This document shows positions 45,259 to 56,272 of a DNA stretch of 64,000 nt, one piece after another (within the stretch, counting starts at the first letter, position 1; every line of letters begins with the position of its first letter). Position numbers and translations under genes: made by a program. This stretch comes from Isoetes taiwanensis. Taxonomy: Eukaryota > Streptophyta > Lycopodiopsida > Isoetales > Isoetaceae. The stretch lies in the NCBI GenBank assembly GCA_021234155.1, contig JAJEKV010000058.1, forward strand, positions 5,342,600 through 5,406,599. Direction: 5' to 3'. The notes below the pieces were generated by a model. That model did no database searches and was not told where the DNA came from. It saw only the letters and a program-made list of their open reading frames with translations.

Positions 45259-48200
45259 ATGGAAAGCTCCCCTGAAAGCATCGATTCAACTAGAAGAAGG
45301 ATTTTCTTGCAAATTCAAGCTGAAAATAGAAGAAAATCCCGAGAAAGGAAGAGACAGAGAGAGAAGGAAAACAATCCTCCTTCCAATACCAAAGATTGTG
45401 GTGTTTTGAGTGAAAGAAGATTACAGGAATTGTCGAAGAATTTGGAAGATTATTTCAATGAAATTACAAATACTTTTGCCTCGAATGTGGACAAAGGGAA
45501 GTTAGCATCGAGATTCTTCAAGAAGATTAAACATCTTCCACTCGATGTTGATGTAGCAGATCCAAAAGAAAATGCCCTTATAAGGGATTTAATTTTGAAT
45601 GTGAAAGAGACTTTTCAAGCTCAAAAATATGATAGAAATACTGATGTTCTTCAAGCAAAAAGGAGTACACTGCAAATGGTCGTGATCTTCAACAAAGGGA
45701 GTGAATCAATCAGCAATAGCAAGGCTTCTATCTATTCCAAGAAGAACTGTGGCAAGAGCATTTCAGAGACGTGTGTATGCAGAATTTGAAGCAGGTCCCT
45801 GGTCAATGTTTCAGAGGAGAAAAAGGTCTAATGCACTTTCAGATGAAGCAATAGGTAAGATAAAGAATTTTTGGGATGAGAATACTAGGATCTCACCATA
45901 TAAAAAACATGTGAGAAAACATGTTAGTGAAACAGGTGAAAAGATTGACCATCCTATTCATTTGCTGGAGGTGACACAAGTAAGCACATTCTGCCTCTTT
46001 TTTTTCTGTATTTTGCATGATATTGTTGCTGAATCTGTGTTATGATCAGTTGCAATTTTATCTTCAATCCAGGAAAGAGTATTCTGAGATCAATATATGC
46101 CAGCAAACCTTTGAGAAGCTTAAACCAAGCTATATTAGGAGATTGCAAGAAAGGAAGGAAGGAAGGAAGGAAGGTACTTTTATCGTCCACGGAGACCAAT
46201 CGGTCTATGGGACCCAATACAAAAACGCAGCAAGCGGATTACTGCCCGGATTAAAAAACTCCCGCCCCGAAGGGTTTTCGAGGGAAAAACCGTGGCAGCA
46301 ATCAGCCTGCTGACAAACTGTCCTAACAAATTTTGGTATTTTTTTTATATAGAGAGACTTGCTGCTGCCAGTACCACATGCACCTTGATTTTGTCATGCA
46401 GGCAATTAATAACATGAGGTCTGATCCTTATAGTGTGCACAAAGATTGCAAATGCGCATGCAGGGTATGTGGTCCAGGTCCAACATGCAATGCTAAGGAC
46501 AATATTTTCAAATCTACAAGTGAGTATTGGAGAAATGTGGTATGCCCCAAAGTAGAAGCAGATGAATGGCACAAACATGCATGTTTGATGCAGACCTGCA
46601 AGAAATGTGGTCTCAAGAGGTAAGTTATTAACATAGCTCATATATATTGTTTAACTTTTCATTTCTATGATATCTAGATAACATATGTCATATATATTGT
46701 TTAACTTTTCATTTCTATGATATCTAGCTTCAATATTCTCTTTACAAGACTTTCTCTAATCCACTTTATACAGATTCCAAAGTGTCCAAGGGAAACAAGT
46801 AAATCATTAGAACATCCGGTGGATTGGAAAGTTTTGAAAAAGTTAGTGTTGAGTTTGTGTTAGAAGGATCACATCATTTATACTAATTTGTTGATTCTAC
46901 TACTTGTAAAGAAGAAGTTTGTTTCTAAGAGAAACCCTAAGAAGAAACCAACTAAAGTTACAAGATTGGCCTACAAGACTGGTACCACTTTTGAATTTCG
47001 TGGGAACATGCAAGAAAAACAATGGCGCATTTGTGCCACACAACTACAAGGCTCATTGGCAAGCAAAACAATTCAGACAATGTTTGGCAAGTTTTGAGAA
47101 GACACAATAGTTTCAGTAATTGACTTTGCGTAAAACTATGGTTTCAAAGTTCAGCCAGAAGTTTAATCATGTCATTGGCACACCCACTGTGTATCCATTT
47201 TAGTTCATATCACTTACGTGTTTGAAAGGAAACAAGAGGTGGATGGCAATGACATCAAGAAGAAAAGAAAAGATATGAAGCAAAAAAAGATGATAACAGA
47301 GAAATTATAAAAGAGTGTTACTTCTATATTTTAGATGAGAAGTCTCATGACACTGAATTTGTACAGCATTGCCTCTTAAAACATGCCACTTGGTTGGAGT
47401 TAAATGGTATTCAATATTCCAAGCATTACGTATGGTCAGATGGTTGTTCATCTCAATTTAAGTCCGCAAGACCATTATATTTCTTGGGTAGATGGTACGT
47501 AGATCTTGGGAAGGAGATTATTTGAAATTTCTTTGCCATTTCGCATGGAAAAGGTGAGCATGATGGCCAAGGAGCAAAGATGGTAAAAGATTTCTCACAA
47601 AGGAACAATCAAGTATAATGGGAGAAAACTCAGGTGTCCGCAGATGTCGCTCGATTTTTAAATGAATTCTTTACCAACGGCTCATCCGATTCGATATACA
47701 CTGAAGTGGCATCAAGACTTGTAGCACTTGAAGCACTTGAAGCACTTAGACCTGTACTCTATAATAATTATTGTGCATGATTTTTATGTATGTTTGGTGA
47801 TACTTTGCTAGTTTTATACATGTTGAAGGCCATTTATGTACAAATATAACATTTTGAACTTTTTTTTTTTGTTATTGGAATGTTTACTTACCTATACAAC
47901 ACTTACAAGATTACATACAAGGTTAAGCACTTACAAAGCACTTGATTAATTGTTGCCTGCAGGTACTTTTGGGAAATTGACCCTCATAGTATAGATAGAT
48001 CAGAAAGGTATGATGCTCAGACCCTCAAAGGGACAACTAAAATTCATTGCATCATGCCTTTTGATAGAGAAAATCCTTTGAAGCTTGCGCATAGACCTTT
48101 GTCATGTTTTTGCATGTCTTGCCGAAGGGAAATGGGACTCCTCGTAGCACTAAATCTCGTGATAGGAGGTTGGGAGACAAATGAGTTGGTCCCAAAAGAG

Positions 48201-48640
48201 CGTAATCGCAGGAAATTTCGACAATGAGGTTGTGTTCAAGACGAGGAGACCGATAGTGAAGATGATGGTGACCATGATCCGATCGGCTCTAATGTAGAAG
48301 TAGGGGACAATTTTGCGCTGAATGCGAGGAAAGAAGGCAATGCTGAGGTGTAGACTTTTATGTCCTGAAATGTATTGAGACAAAGAACACATTACTAGAT
48401 GATTATGAAGATGGCTGGGGCAATGTTTTTGGAATTGGTGAGGTCATACTTTCTGGCTACTATTACAAACAATTGGAAGGAGAATTAAGTTTTCAACTTC
48501 TTTTAGACAAACCACTGGCCACAGTGTACAGCCACCTCGTTAGGATTTGCAAATTTGACATGACTTTGGTGGAAGACAACCTGTATAGTATGGATGAGCA
48601 GACATGCCAACAAATAATGAGCAGCCTGCCTTCAAGTTGA
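45259..48640 (+). pseudogene. Element II transposase (broken, Sola-like by inference)
   Basis: The N-terminal exon (from ATG 45259) reads M-E-S-S-P-E-S-I-D-S and then an R/K/E-rich helical region. Near 45690 the frame shifts into a clear helix-turn-helix stretch, N-Q-S-A-I-A-R-L-L-S-I-P-R-R-T-V-A-R-A-F. An intron with GTAAGC...GATCAG borders spans about 45981-46050. Next come K-L-K-P-S-Y-I-R-R-L-Q-E-R and the zinc-binding D-C-K-C-A-C-R-V-C-G-P-G-P-T-C...H-A-C...C-K-K-C-G (46430-46620). An I-P-K-C-P-R-E exon (about 46775) is next. The catalytic part (46890-47700) is degraded, but W-S-D-G-C-S-S-Q-F-K remains near 47430. The C-terminal Y-F-W-E-I-D-P-x-x-I-D-R-S-E-R (47965) is readable. It is interrupted by a 205-bp insertion at 46152. 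Confidence 0.65.
46152..46356. mobile_element. ~205 bp insertion inside the Element II transposase
   Basis: Alignment with Element III around L-Q-E-R-(E/K) shows about 205 extra bases here: GAAGGAAGGAAGG, then a unique segment with GGATTAAAAAACTCCCGCCC and GGGTTTTCGAGGGAAAAACC, ending TTTTTTTATATAG. A related segment (GGATTAAAAACCCGCCC...GGGTTTTCGAGAAAAACCC) lies at 24817-24858. This suggests a small dispersed non-autonomous element with a short internal inverted repeat. Confidence 0.5.
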
Positions 48641-48809
48641 TAACAGTTTCCAATCATCAATTGTGCAAAGAAGATAAAAATATTCATTGATAACTTAATA
48701 AGTATATCCAGATCCAAAGGATATATCAAAATGTATACATTAGAGGAAATTTGAGATCTCATTTCATCCCCATAAGAATCCTCCAATGGAATGGCTACCC
48801 TCTATTAAC

Positions 48810-49166
48810 TGCAATTAATGCAGCACCAACAACTTCATTGTTGTTGCTTTTCCCCCATAACTTTTGATCCACTTGTCAAAATGTTGCGGCGTTTGTTGCA
48901 TTAGATGCGGAATGAAAAGATCTTTCCAATGATATATGGTTATGATGTATTTCAATATGGTCATATGCGTTAACCTTAAAAAAATATGATTTTTTACTTA
49001 TTTCTTATATATTTATATCGTAAAAGATGTATGAATGGGTTATCACTAGATAGATCTTGTGAAGACGAACCCATTGCTACAAAAAGTTTTTGAATCGAAG
49101 TTCTGGATCAAAAGTTATAATGAAAAAATGATACTGCAGATGTTAGTTGCAACTGCATTAATTACA
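48810..49166. mobile_element. ~357 bp MITE in Element II
   Basis: The left end (TGCAATTAATGCAG...ATAACTTTTGATCCA) and the reverse-complemented right end (TGTAATTAATGCAG...ATAACTTTTGATCCA) form inverted repeats of about 70 bp. It lies between the transposase and the HAD cargo genes, with AT-rich non-coding DNA inside. No clear target duplication is seen. Confidence 0.6.
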
Positions 49167-49362
49167 GGCTGCCACATAATACTGGAATGAGATATACTGA
49201 AGCTCTTCTCTTATTAGACAGTTTAAAAAGATGACATGGCATTTTAAGCATCCCTTAATGGGACAATATGTGATCTCATTTTTCCTCTAATGCAAAATTG
49301 GCCAGCCTACATGAACAACAAAAATGGCTGGCTGTCAGTTGACTATTTATAATTTGTTTCAC

Positions 49363-50116
49363 CTAACTATTTACAAATTGTTTCAGGTGTTGCAAGGCAG
49401 AGTTGTTGATGAACTTGCTATCTGCCTGTTCAGTCAGCCACTTCACAAATGTAGAGTAATAGAGATCAAAAGAAACCTGCTGAGGAACTGTTAATATTGC
49501 TGCATCCAACCTCTCAAGAATTTCCACGGCCTCCATATCAAATAACTCCACAAATTGTGCTCTTCAATAATGTCTTCCAGTTATCATCCATTGCAAGTTG
49601 ATACAACAATGGAAATATGGAATCCACTAGCAAACTTGAACTTGACTTAAATTCTTCAATCCTCATGCTTGCTGCAATAATAGTTGTATAAGGTGGAGAC
49701 AAGAATGTCTTATAAACTGAGTCATCAACCAAAATACTATTGAGGAAACTGGCAGTACACTTTTTCCAAAGGTTTCATGAACACTGGTTTGTCAACATGT
49801 CCAGGTAACGTGAAAGGCATTTTGTCACAAACCTCTTGTCCCCAAATAAAAACAAACCTGTGTATAAGTAATGGACACAACTTCTGTAACACCTCCTTTG
49901 TATTGAAACCAGTCATAGATGACCATATAGCCAAGTCATAGTAAACACTTACCTTGTTTAAAAATTCTGTAACACCAGGCCTGAATAAAACTATCTTGTT
50001 TTTTGTATACTCTATAATGTGTGGGCCAGGTATTTCAAGTTTTTCAGACTTTGAATATGTTTTAACCAAAACACCATTGAGGTCCATAATCAATAGCTTT
50101 CTACTTTCGTGCAGAC
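49363..50116 (-). pseudogene. Element II FCP1-like HAD phosphatase-type cargo
   Basis: The exon starts at 50116 after a TAATGTAG acceptor, so an upstream exon exists. It reads R-K-L-L-I-M-D-L-N-G-V-L-V-K-T near 50084 (nucleophile loop with Asn in place of the second Asp), L-F-R-P-G-V-T-E-F-L, L-A-I-W-S-S-M-T (motif II), F-V-F-I-W-G-Q-E and K-P-V-F-M-K-P-L, then I-L-V-D-D-S-V-Y-K-T-F-L-S-P-P near 49730 (motif III/IV). The frame shifts near 49545 and continues as E-L-F-D-M-E-A-V-E-I-L-E-R-L to TAG 49363-49365. The segments are the core of an FCP1/NIF-type HAD domain, and the layout matches the Element III copy. Damage is limited to one or two frameshifts. It lies on the strand opposite to the transposase. 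Confidence 0.75.
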
Positions 50117-50288
50117 CTACATTAGAACAAAACAAATTCAAACAACCATTGCAAAGCAATTTAAATTTTTTTTATTAATAACACTCAAATGGCTACAATG
50201 AACACTCAAATACCTTCTAATGGCTACAATACTGCCTTTCATTGATATGGAATTATCTCCAATGGTCCCTGCATGGAATCAAGGCCAG

Positions 50289-51838
50289 CTAATTTTCATG
50301 TAACAGACTCTTGATTGAGACAGAATCATTTTTGTCATTCAGAGCATCAAGTATAGCTTGAAATAGAATACCTTCTTTTGGAGTTGGACCCTGATCTTCT
50401 ACTTCAACAGTAGCAGTGGCAGCAGATTGACCTGTCGTGATGATGCTTTCCCAAGTAGCAGCATTATTAAGTGCTACAAGTGCTTCATCTGTTGTTTGCT
50501 GCAACTCTAAACTTGTATTCTCATCAGCCTCTAATGCATCTTTCAGATTCTTCTTGCTTCTGAATGGATAAGTCCTCTTAGGTGCTTCTCCTTTCCTGCT
50601 TGCTTTATCTTTGCTTTTTCGTTTCTTTGGAACCGTGACTTTTGATTTGGGTGAAAATTTCCTTTTTCTTGAATGTTCCTTCACCACTTCTATCTCTCGT
50701 GTCACTCTCTTCATGTGACTCTCAATTTTCTTTTCTCCTCAACAACCTTCCCAAGGTTTTTCAGAGCTTGACTTCACCCTCATCATCTGTTAGTATAACA
50801 TTATTTGCTCCAATCTTATAAGGAGATCTTGAAGTTGAGGGTAACAGAGTAAGATTTCCAAGAGTTGATGGAAGGTGATCCGGTATTTTCAAGCACTGTC
50901 TCGTCCACAGGCACTGTCATACCAAGCTCTAAAATAAAGCGTAATCGATAGATGAAGTGCAAACAATGCATTTACCTTTAGCCAACAAAAAGTCAGTGGC
51001 ACATTAAGTGATACTCATGATCACATTTTAGTTTTATCGATAACCTGTAATTGCTTTGGAGAATGCTAATCCACATGCAAAGACAAGCGCCCCTCAAATA
51101 GCAGTGTAAGTCTCTACTAACTGCATTGACTCTAATTTCATACCTTTCAGTTCTTCCAAGTTTTTGAGGTTTGATCTCAGTATTGAGAGGTTAGCATCCT
51201 TCACGTGAAGTTCACCTTGCAATTCATCCCTTCTTGATGCTGTGTTTGCATTGACCTTCCTGTAACTTGCCTTTTTTTTGCTGCATAGGTCTCAAGCATA
51301 ATACTTGTTTCAAGCTCAGCAATGTCTTTCTCTAACTCTGGAGTTACCTGCAAAGATTTTTTGAGTTCTAATTCTTTTTTCATTTGCTCAATATTATTGT
51401 TTGCTTCTGCCACATTGCCACTTAAAGCCTGGTTTGAGAGATCTTCTGCTGACAATGTGACAAGGATGTCATTCAACTCCAATGCACAAGCTTCTCTCTC
51501 ACTAGAAATTCTGGTGATCTCATTCTCGATCAGTTCTACATTCTGTAAAATTTTTGTGTTCAAAATAAAAGATTCCACTGCCAACTTCTTTTTCCCTTCA
51601 GCTTCTACCGTCTTCTTCTCTGTATTTTTTGGTTCCAATGATTCAGGCTTCCTACACCTCCTGTATTTCATAATTTGAGCTCCAGCAGCAGCCCAATTTA
51701 CCTTGTGCTTTTCAGGATTTTTTTGTGCAGATATGCAATTTTCCCATGCAAAAGCATAGGCTATCTGTTTTCTGACCTCATTATTGCATAATCCCTCACT
51801 CTGATAAAGCTTTTTTATCGACCAGATCGAATGCACCA
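50289..51838 (-). pseudogene. Element II coiled-coil / RING-like / lysine-rich cargo gene
   Basis: The N-terminal part (51838-51201) reads I-K-K-L-Y-Q-S-E-G-L-C-N-N-E-V-R-K-Q-I-A-Y-A-F-A-W-E-N-C. It is followed by W-A-A-A-G-A-Q-I-M-K-Y-R-R-C and a long leucine/glutamate heptad region (coiled coil). The middle is frameshifted, but C-D-H-E-Y-H-L-M-C and G-K-C-I-V-C are still readable at about 51030-50965, the remains of a RING-like zinc site. The C-terminal part (50714-50289) is lysine-rich (K-R-K-F-S-P-K-S-K...P-K-K-R-K-S-K-D-K), a nuclear-type signal. The same order occurs in Element III. It may be spliced to the HAD exon to give one protein (inference). Confidence 0.65.
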
Positions 51839-51847
51839 TCTTAAAGC

Positions 51848-52486
51848 CAACAATGTCAAACAGAAACAAGAATACGAAGAGAAAAAAAAATCTGGGTCGA
51901 CTAAAGTCGAAGGATTTTACGATCTGAGGTGGCAAGAAACAAAAATAGAAAGAGAATTTAGGCCTGGATGTGTGTGCCAGATAGAAAGTTGATAGAAGAA
52001 TGCTTTATTGGGGGCCTTAGAATCGAGAGCTTCAAGAGGGATTGAAGGGATTAGGGCATCGCATATTGCAGCGGTAGTTCTTAGCTTCTGCAAATTTAGG
52101 GCAGGTGGAAGAGGATTGGACATGCCCCTTAGCAAAAGGTGAATATTTTATTGATCAATATTCACCAAATTGCAAATTGTTTGTTGATCCATATATTCAC
52201 CACATTGCTGAAGATGCAAATTGTTTGCCTATCCATGTCTGGTTAAACAAAAAAACGTTTGATATTTCACATCGACATTAAAGATGGTAGATTGGTGGTA
52301 GATAGGATTATAATCATGTAAAGTTACAACAAGACAATTCAACATGTTAGTGCATAAAGTTCCCACACACTGTCAAATGTATATCTAGAAGTAGCCACGT
52401 CGATAAATACAAAGTATGGGGCATCATAAGTAACACAAAAAGAAAGTGACAAAAATGCACTATAGCCTTATGCTATTTCAATGATG
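51848..52486 (-). pseudogene. Duplicated FAO exon 1 with flanks (dead)
   Basis: It is a copy of 37330-38050. The exon encodes L-L-R-G-M-S-N-P-L-P-P-A-L-N...A-A-I-C-D-A-L-I-P-S-I-P-L-E-A, clearly FAO. The original start ATG is ATT here, a CAA codon two codons later is TAA, and the exon 1 donor GT has become GC. No exon 2 or 3 is present on either side. Element II abuts it on the left and Element III interrupts it on the right. Confidence 0.88.
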
Positions 52487-52501
52487 GGGTGTACCCCAAA
52501 A
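52487..52501 (+). repeat. Element III left terminal repeat
   Basis: GGGTGTACCCCAAAA, followed by GCAC and subterminal AAGTGCTTTAGGTGCTT. Compared with the right end, it lacks about 15 bp between GGGTG and TACCCCAAAA. Confidence 0.8.
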
Positions 52502-52810
52502 GCACTGTCCGGACACTTGCTTTAAGTGCTTTAGGTGCTTATTCCTCGATCAAAATTTAGAGTAACGAATTATGAGGTTGTTATTCCAGAAATAGCAATC
52601 CTCTTCCGAGGAGAAAGGGATCGATGACATGGATTGATTCTTTGGGCGCGAGATTGATTTCTTAGTTGATTCTACCGGATGGCGGGATTTCTTGGATGGC
52701 GGGAATTTGTATCAGTTCTTGCTATCATTCTTCAATTCCGGAATGAACTAGTTCATTTCAATTGCAATTCTGACAAATTAGAATTGCAATTCCTTGATCA
52801 TATCAATTTC

Positions 52811-55800
52811 ATGGCAAGTTCTCCTGAAAGCATTGATTCTGCTAAACGAAGAATTTACTTGGAGCTAGAATCCAGGAGAAAACGAGAATCCAGAAAGAGG
52901 ATTAGAGAATTGGAGAAGGAGAACATTGCACCTTTAGTAATGAAGAAAAAGAACGTTCTCTCGAGTCAAAGAAGACAACGGGAACTTTCAAAAGAGTTAG
53001 AGGATTCTTTTTTCACATTGTAAGGAATTGTCTTTGATGATGATTCAAAAGGAAGAGTGGCACAGTTTTTTAAAAAGGATCAAACATTTACCACATGTTA
53101 CTATAGCAGATCCCAAGGAATTTCATGTGATGAAAGATATGATTTCCAATGTGAGAGAAACCATGCAGCACAAAAATTTCAAAGAAGTACTGATCAATGT
53201 ACTCCAGCAAGGAAGACCGCCCTCCAAATGGCAGCTTCCACGTTAAAGGGACTAACCAGAGAGCAATTTCAAGGCTTCTTTCAATTCCCAAGAAAACTGT
53301 AGCCCTGCATTTAGAAGACTAATATGTGCGAGTTTGATGTCGGGTCTATGGTCAATGCATGCAAGGAAGAAGAGATTTGATGCACTTTCCCCCCTTAAGA
53401 GATAAGTGTTGTGAGAAGGTTTTGGCATGAGAATACACGAGTTTCACCTTATAAAAACATGTTAGAAAGCATGTAACTCGAGAGTGGTGAGAAAATTGAT
53501 CATCCAATACATTTGCTAGAAGTGGCATGGTGTATTCTTTGAACCATTTATTTGTTATTCTCATGCTTTTTAGTTTCTATATTTCTTACATGGTTCTGAA
53601 ATCTAAATTTTTTTTTTTTTTGTTCAGGTTGCAACTATACCTTGCTTTTGAAAAGGAACATCCGATATGAAGATATCCCAAACAGACTTTTGAAAGATTG
53701 AAACCAAGCTATATTAGGAGGCTTCAAGAAAGAGAAACATGTTGTCGCCAATAATACCATGCATCTTGAGTTTGCCATGCAAGCCATAAATAACATGAGG
53801 ATCGATCCTTATGGTGTACACAAAGATTGCAAGTGTAAGTGCGAGAATTTGTGGTTCGGGTCCAACATGTATTGCTAAAGAACAAACAATCAAATCAACT
53901 AGTGATTATTGGAGACAAATTGTGTGCGCTAAGGATGAGAATGATGAATGGCACAAGCATGCATGTCTAAATGGGACATGTACAAAGTGTGGTTTTAAAA
54001 GGCAAGTGTGGTTTCCTTGCAATTTCAGTTTTGATTGCCTTGATTTTAACATATTTGATTGCTTTAATGTAGGCGCCAACATGCCCTAGAGAGAAGGTTC
54101 AGAATAATAAGTAGGATGTTAATTGGAAAGTGTTTGAACAGTAAAAGTAGTTTAGATTTTTACTTGAGTTTTATGTGTGTTAGTGTAGAGGTAAATTAAA
54201 GCTTTATCCTCTTCTGCAGCAAAGAAGAAGTACGAACAAGAAAACTAGGGCTGGCAAGAAACCTTCAAAGGTTACAAGATTGGCATACAAATCAGGTTCT
54301 CCTTTTTGAATTCCATCAGCATGCAACTAAAACTCTGAAGACATTTGTTCCACATAATTACAGAGCTCATTGGCAAGCAAAACAATTCAGGCAATGTTTG
54401 ACAGCATTTGCAGATGATACTATTGTCTCTGTGATAGATTTTGCAGAGAATTATGGATTTAAAATTCAACAAGAAGCTCAATCCTGCCATTGGCATACTG
54501 ATCAGGTCTCCATTCTTGTACACATCACTTATAGAAGAATGAGAAAATCGAGAGGCGAAGCAAAGACGAAGAAGGAAGAAGATGACAAAGAGATTAAAAA
54601 GAAAAATGCTGCAAAAGAGAAAAGAAAAAACTCATTGAAAGGAATTGTGAAGGAGACTCACTTCTATATCAGTGATGACAAAACTCATGATACTGAGTTT
54701 GTCCAGCATTGTCTCCAAAATCATGCAGATTGGCTAAAATCTATGGGAATTAACTATAACAAACATGTTTTCTGGAGTGATGGCTGTTCTTCACAGTTTA
54801 AATCTTCAAGACCATTTTACTTCCTTGGTAGGTTTCACAAACATCTTCAAAAGGACATTCTCTGGAATTTTTTTGCTAGCTCACATGATGGTGCTGGAGC
54901 TATCATCAAGAGGATTCTAACAAAGGAACAGATGAAATATAATGGAAAGAAATTGCAGTGTGCAAAGGAGGTAGTTTCATTTCTTAGGTGGTACTTCAAC
55001 AACAATCCCACTGATAATGACATAACAAGGTATACTTTACTGGTTTTCCTCTGCATACTTAAAGCACTTAAAGCACTTAAGTACTTAGAAATTAAGGGCA
55101 TGAATCTATAAATTGTTTGTGTATGTGGTTGTTAATGGGTTACTCCATTATGTAAAATATGATATTTCCCAGTCCTAAATCAAGATTGTCTTCTTTTTTT
55201 ATTTTTTGATATCGATATTCTTCAACTGTTTCAGCACTGAAATCACTTACATCACTAAGCACATGTGCAGGTACTTCTGGGAAATTGATCCCTCAAAAAT
55301 AGATAGATCTGAGAGATTTGACTGTCATACTTTGAAAGGAACTACACAACTCCATTGCATAAGACCATGTGACAAGGACAACACTCTAAAGGTAGCTTAT
55401 AGACCTCTCTCATGCTACGTGAGAATTGTGTTCAATTCAATGGGACTCTGCACTACCAAGTCACATTGGTGGTTGGGAAACTACTGAACTAAAACTGAAG
55501 GAGATTAAAGCTTAACTAATGATGCTAATAAAGCATCAGATGAAGACTTGCAGATAGAAGATGAACATGAAGAAGAGGATGATGAGGAAGACTATGACAT
55601 AGCTAGTTCTATGGTAGAGGTTGGCGATAATTTTGCTGTCAATGCAGAGGAAGGTAATGAAGAGGGGGTTGATTTTTATGTATTGAAGTGCACAGAAGCA
55701 AAGAACACTTTGCTTGAGGATTATGTGGATGGATGGAGAAATGTATTTGGAGTTGAATCTGTTATTGTCTCAGGATATTACTATAAACAGGTGGGTGGTC

Positions 55801-55963
55801 TCAAATTTGAGCTCTTTGGATGACCACCTGTGGCTAGTGTGTATAGCCACCTTGTAAGATTAGCTAACTTTGAAATGATTGCAGATGAAGAGGATGATAT
55901 GTTGTATACTATGGCTGAAGACACTTGCCAACAGATTATATATAGCCTCCCAAACTCAGCTTA
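52811..55963 (+). pseudogene. Element III transposase (catalytic half well preserved)
   Basis: ATG 52811 gives M-A-S-S-P-E-S-I-D-S-A-K-R-R-I and an R/E/K-rich coiled region. The helix-turn-helix part is badly broken (53020-53550). A C-rich zinc region (53815-53995; C-x-x-C-G at the end) follows with one frameshift, then P-T-C-P-R-E (54075). From about 54290 the catalytic core is open: H-W-Q-A-K-Q-F-R-Q-C, V-I-D-F-A-E-N-Y-G-F (likely first Asp), C-H-W-H-T-D-Q-V, I-S-D-D-K-T-H-D, W-S-D-G-C-S-S-Q-F-K-S (likely second Asp) and F-F-A-S-S-H-D-G-A-G-A. It runs to a GTATAC donor at about 55030. Its downstream exon begins at about 55272 (Y-F-W-E-I-D-P-S-K-I-D). The C terminus is acidic (55548 onward), with one TGA at 55821, ending L-P-N-S-A at TAA 55961-55963. 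Only part would be functional. Confidence 0.75.
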
Positions 55964-56272
55964 AATTCATTATTCATTTGGTATTCAGTCAAAATACTGT
56001 TCATATGGTATTGACTCAATTACTATTCATAGTTTGACTATTAAAGCAAAAGCACTCACACAAAAAACATCAATGCAATTGTAACCTGAAAAGCATGTAT
56101 TTATGTTCCTGTATTACATCAAAATTGTGGCATATCTGCCTGTATAACATGTACAAAATTGTGGCATGTCTGCCCGAGTTATATATAAGTCTTCACTATT
56201 TCAATATATAACCCAGAACTTTTGCATGAATCTGGTCTGTATCAACTTAACCTGAATCAACTTAACATTTGT

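Larger units (their letters stand above)
45059..51845. mobile_element. Element II: DNA transposon of the Element III family, ends not recognisable
   Basis: Gene content and order match Element III: a plus-strand transposase (45259-48640) and a minus-strand cargo of FCP1-like HAD (49363-50116) plus coiled-coil/RING-like gene (50289-51838). Non-coding sequence upstream of the transposase (TGGCGGGA...GGAATTGCAATT) is also shared. The Element III terminal repeat is absent at both sides. The right limit is where alcohol-oxidase-like sequence begins (about 51848); the left limit is approximate. Two small elements sit inside it. Copies II and III have diverged strongly, to roughly half amino-acid identity by eye. 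Confidence 0.7.
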
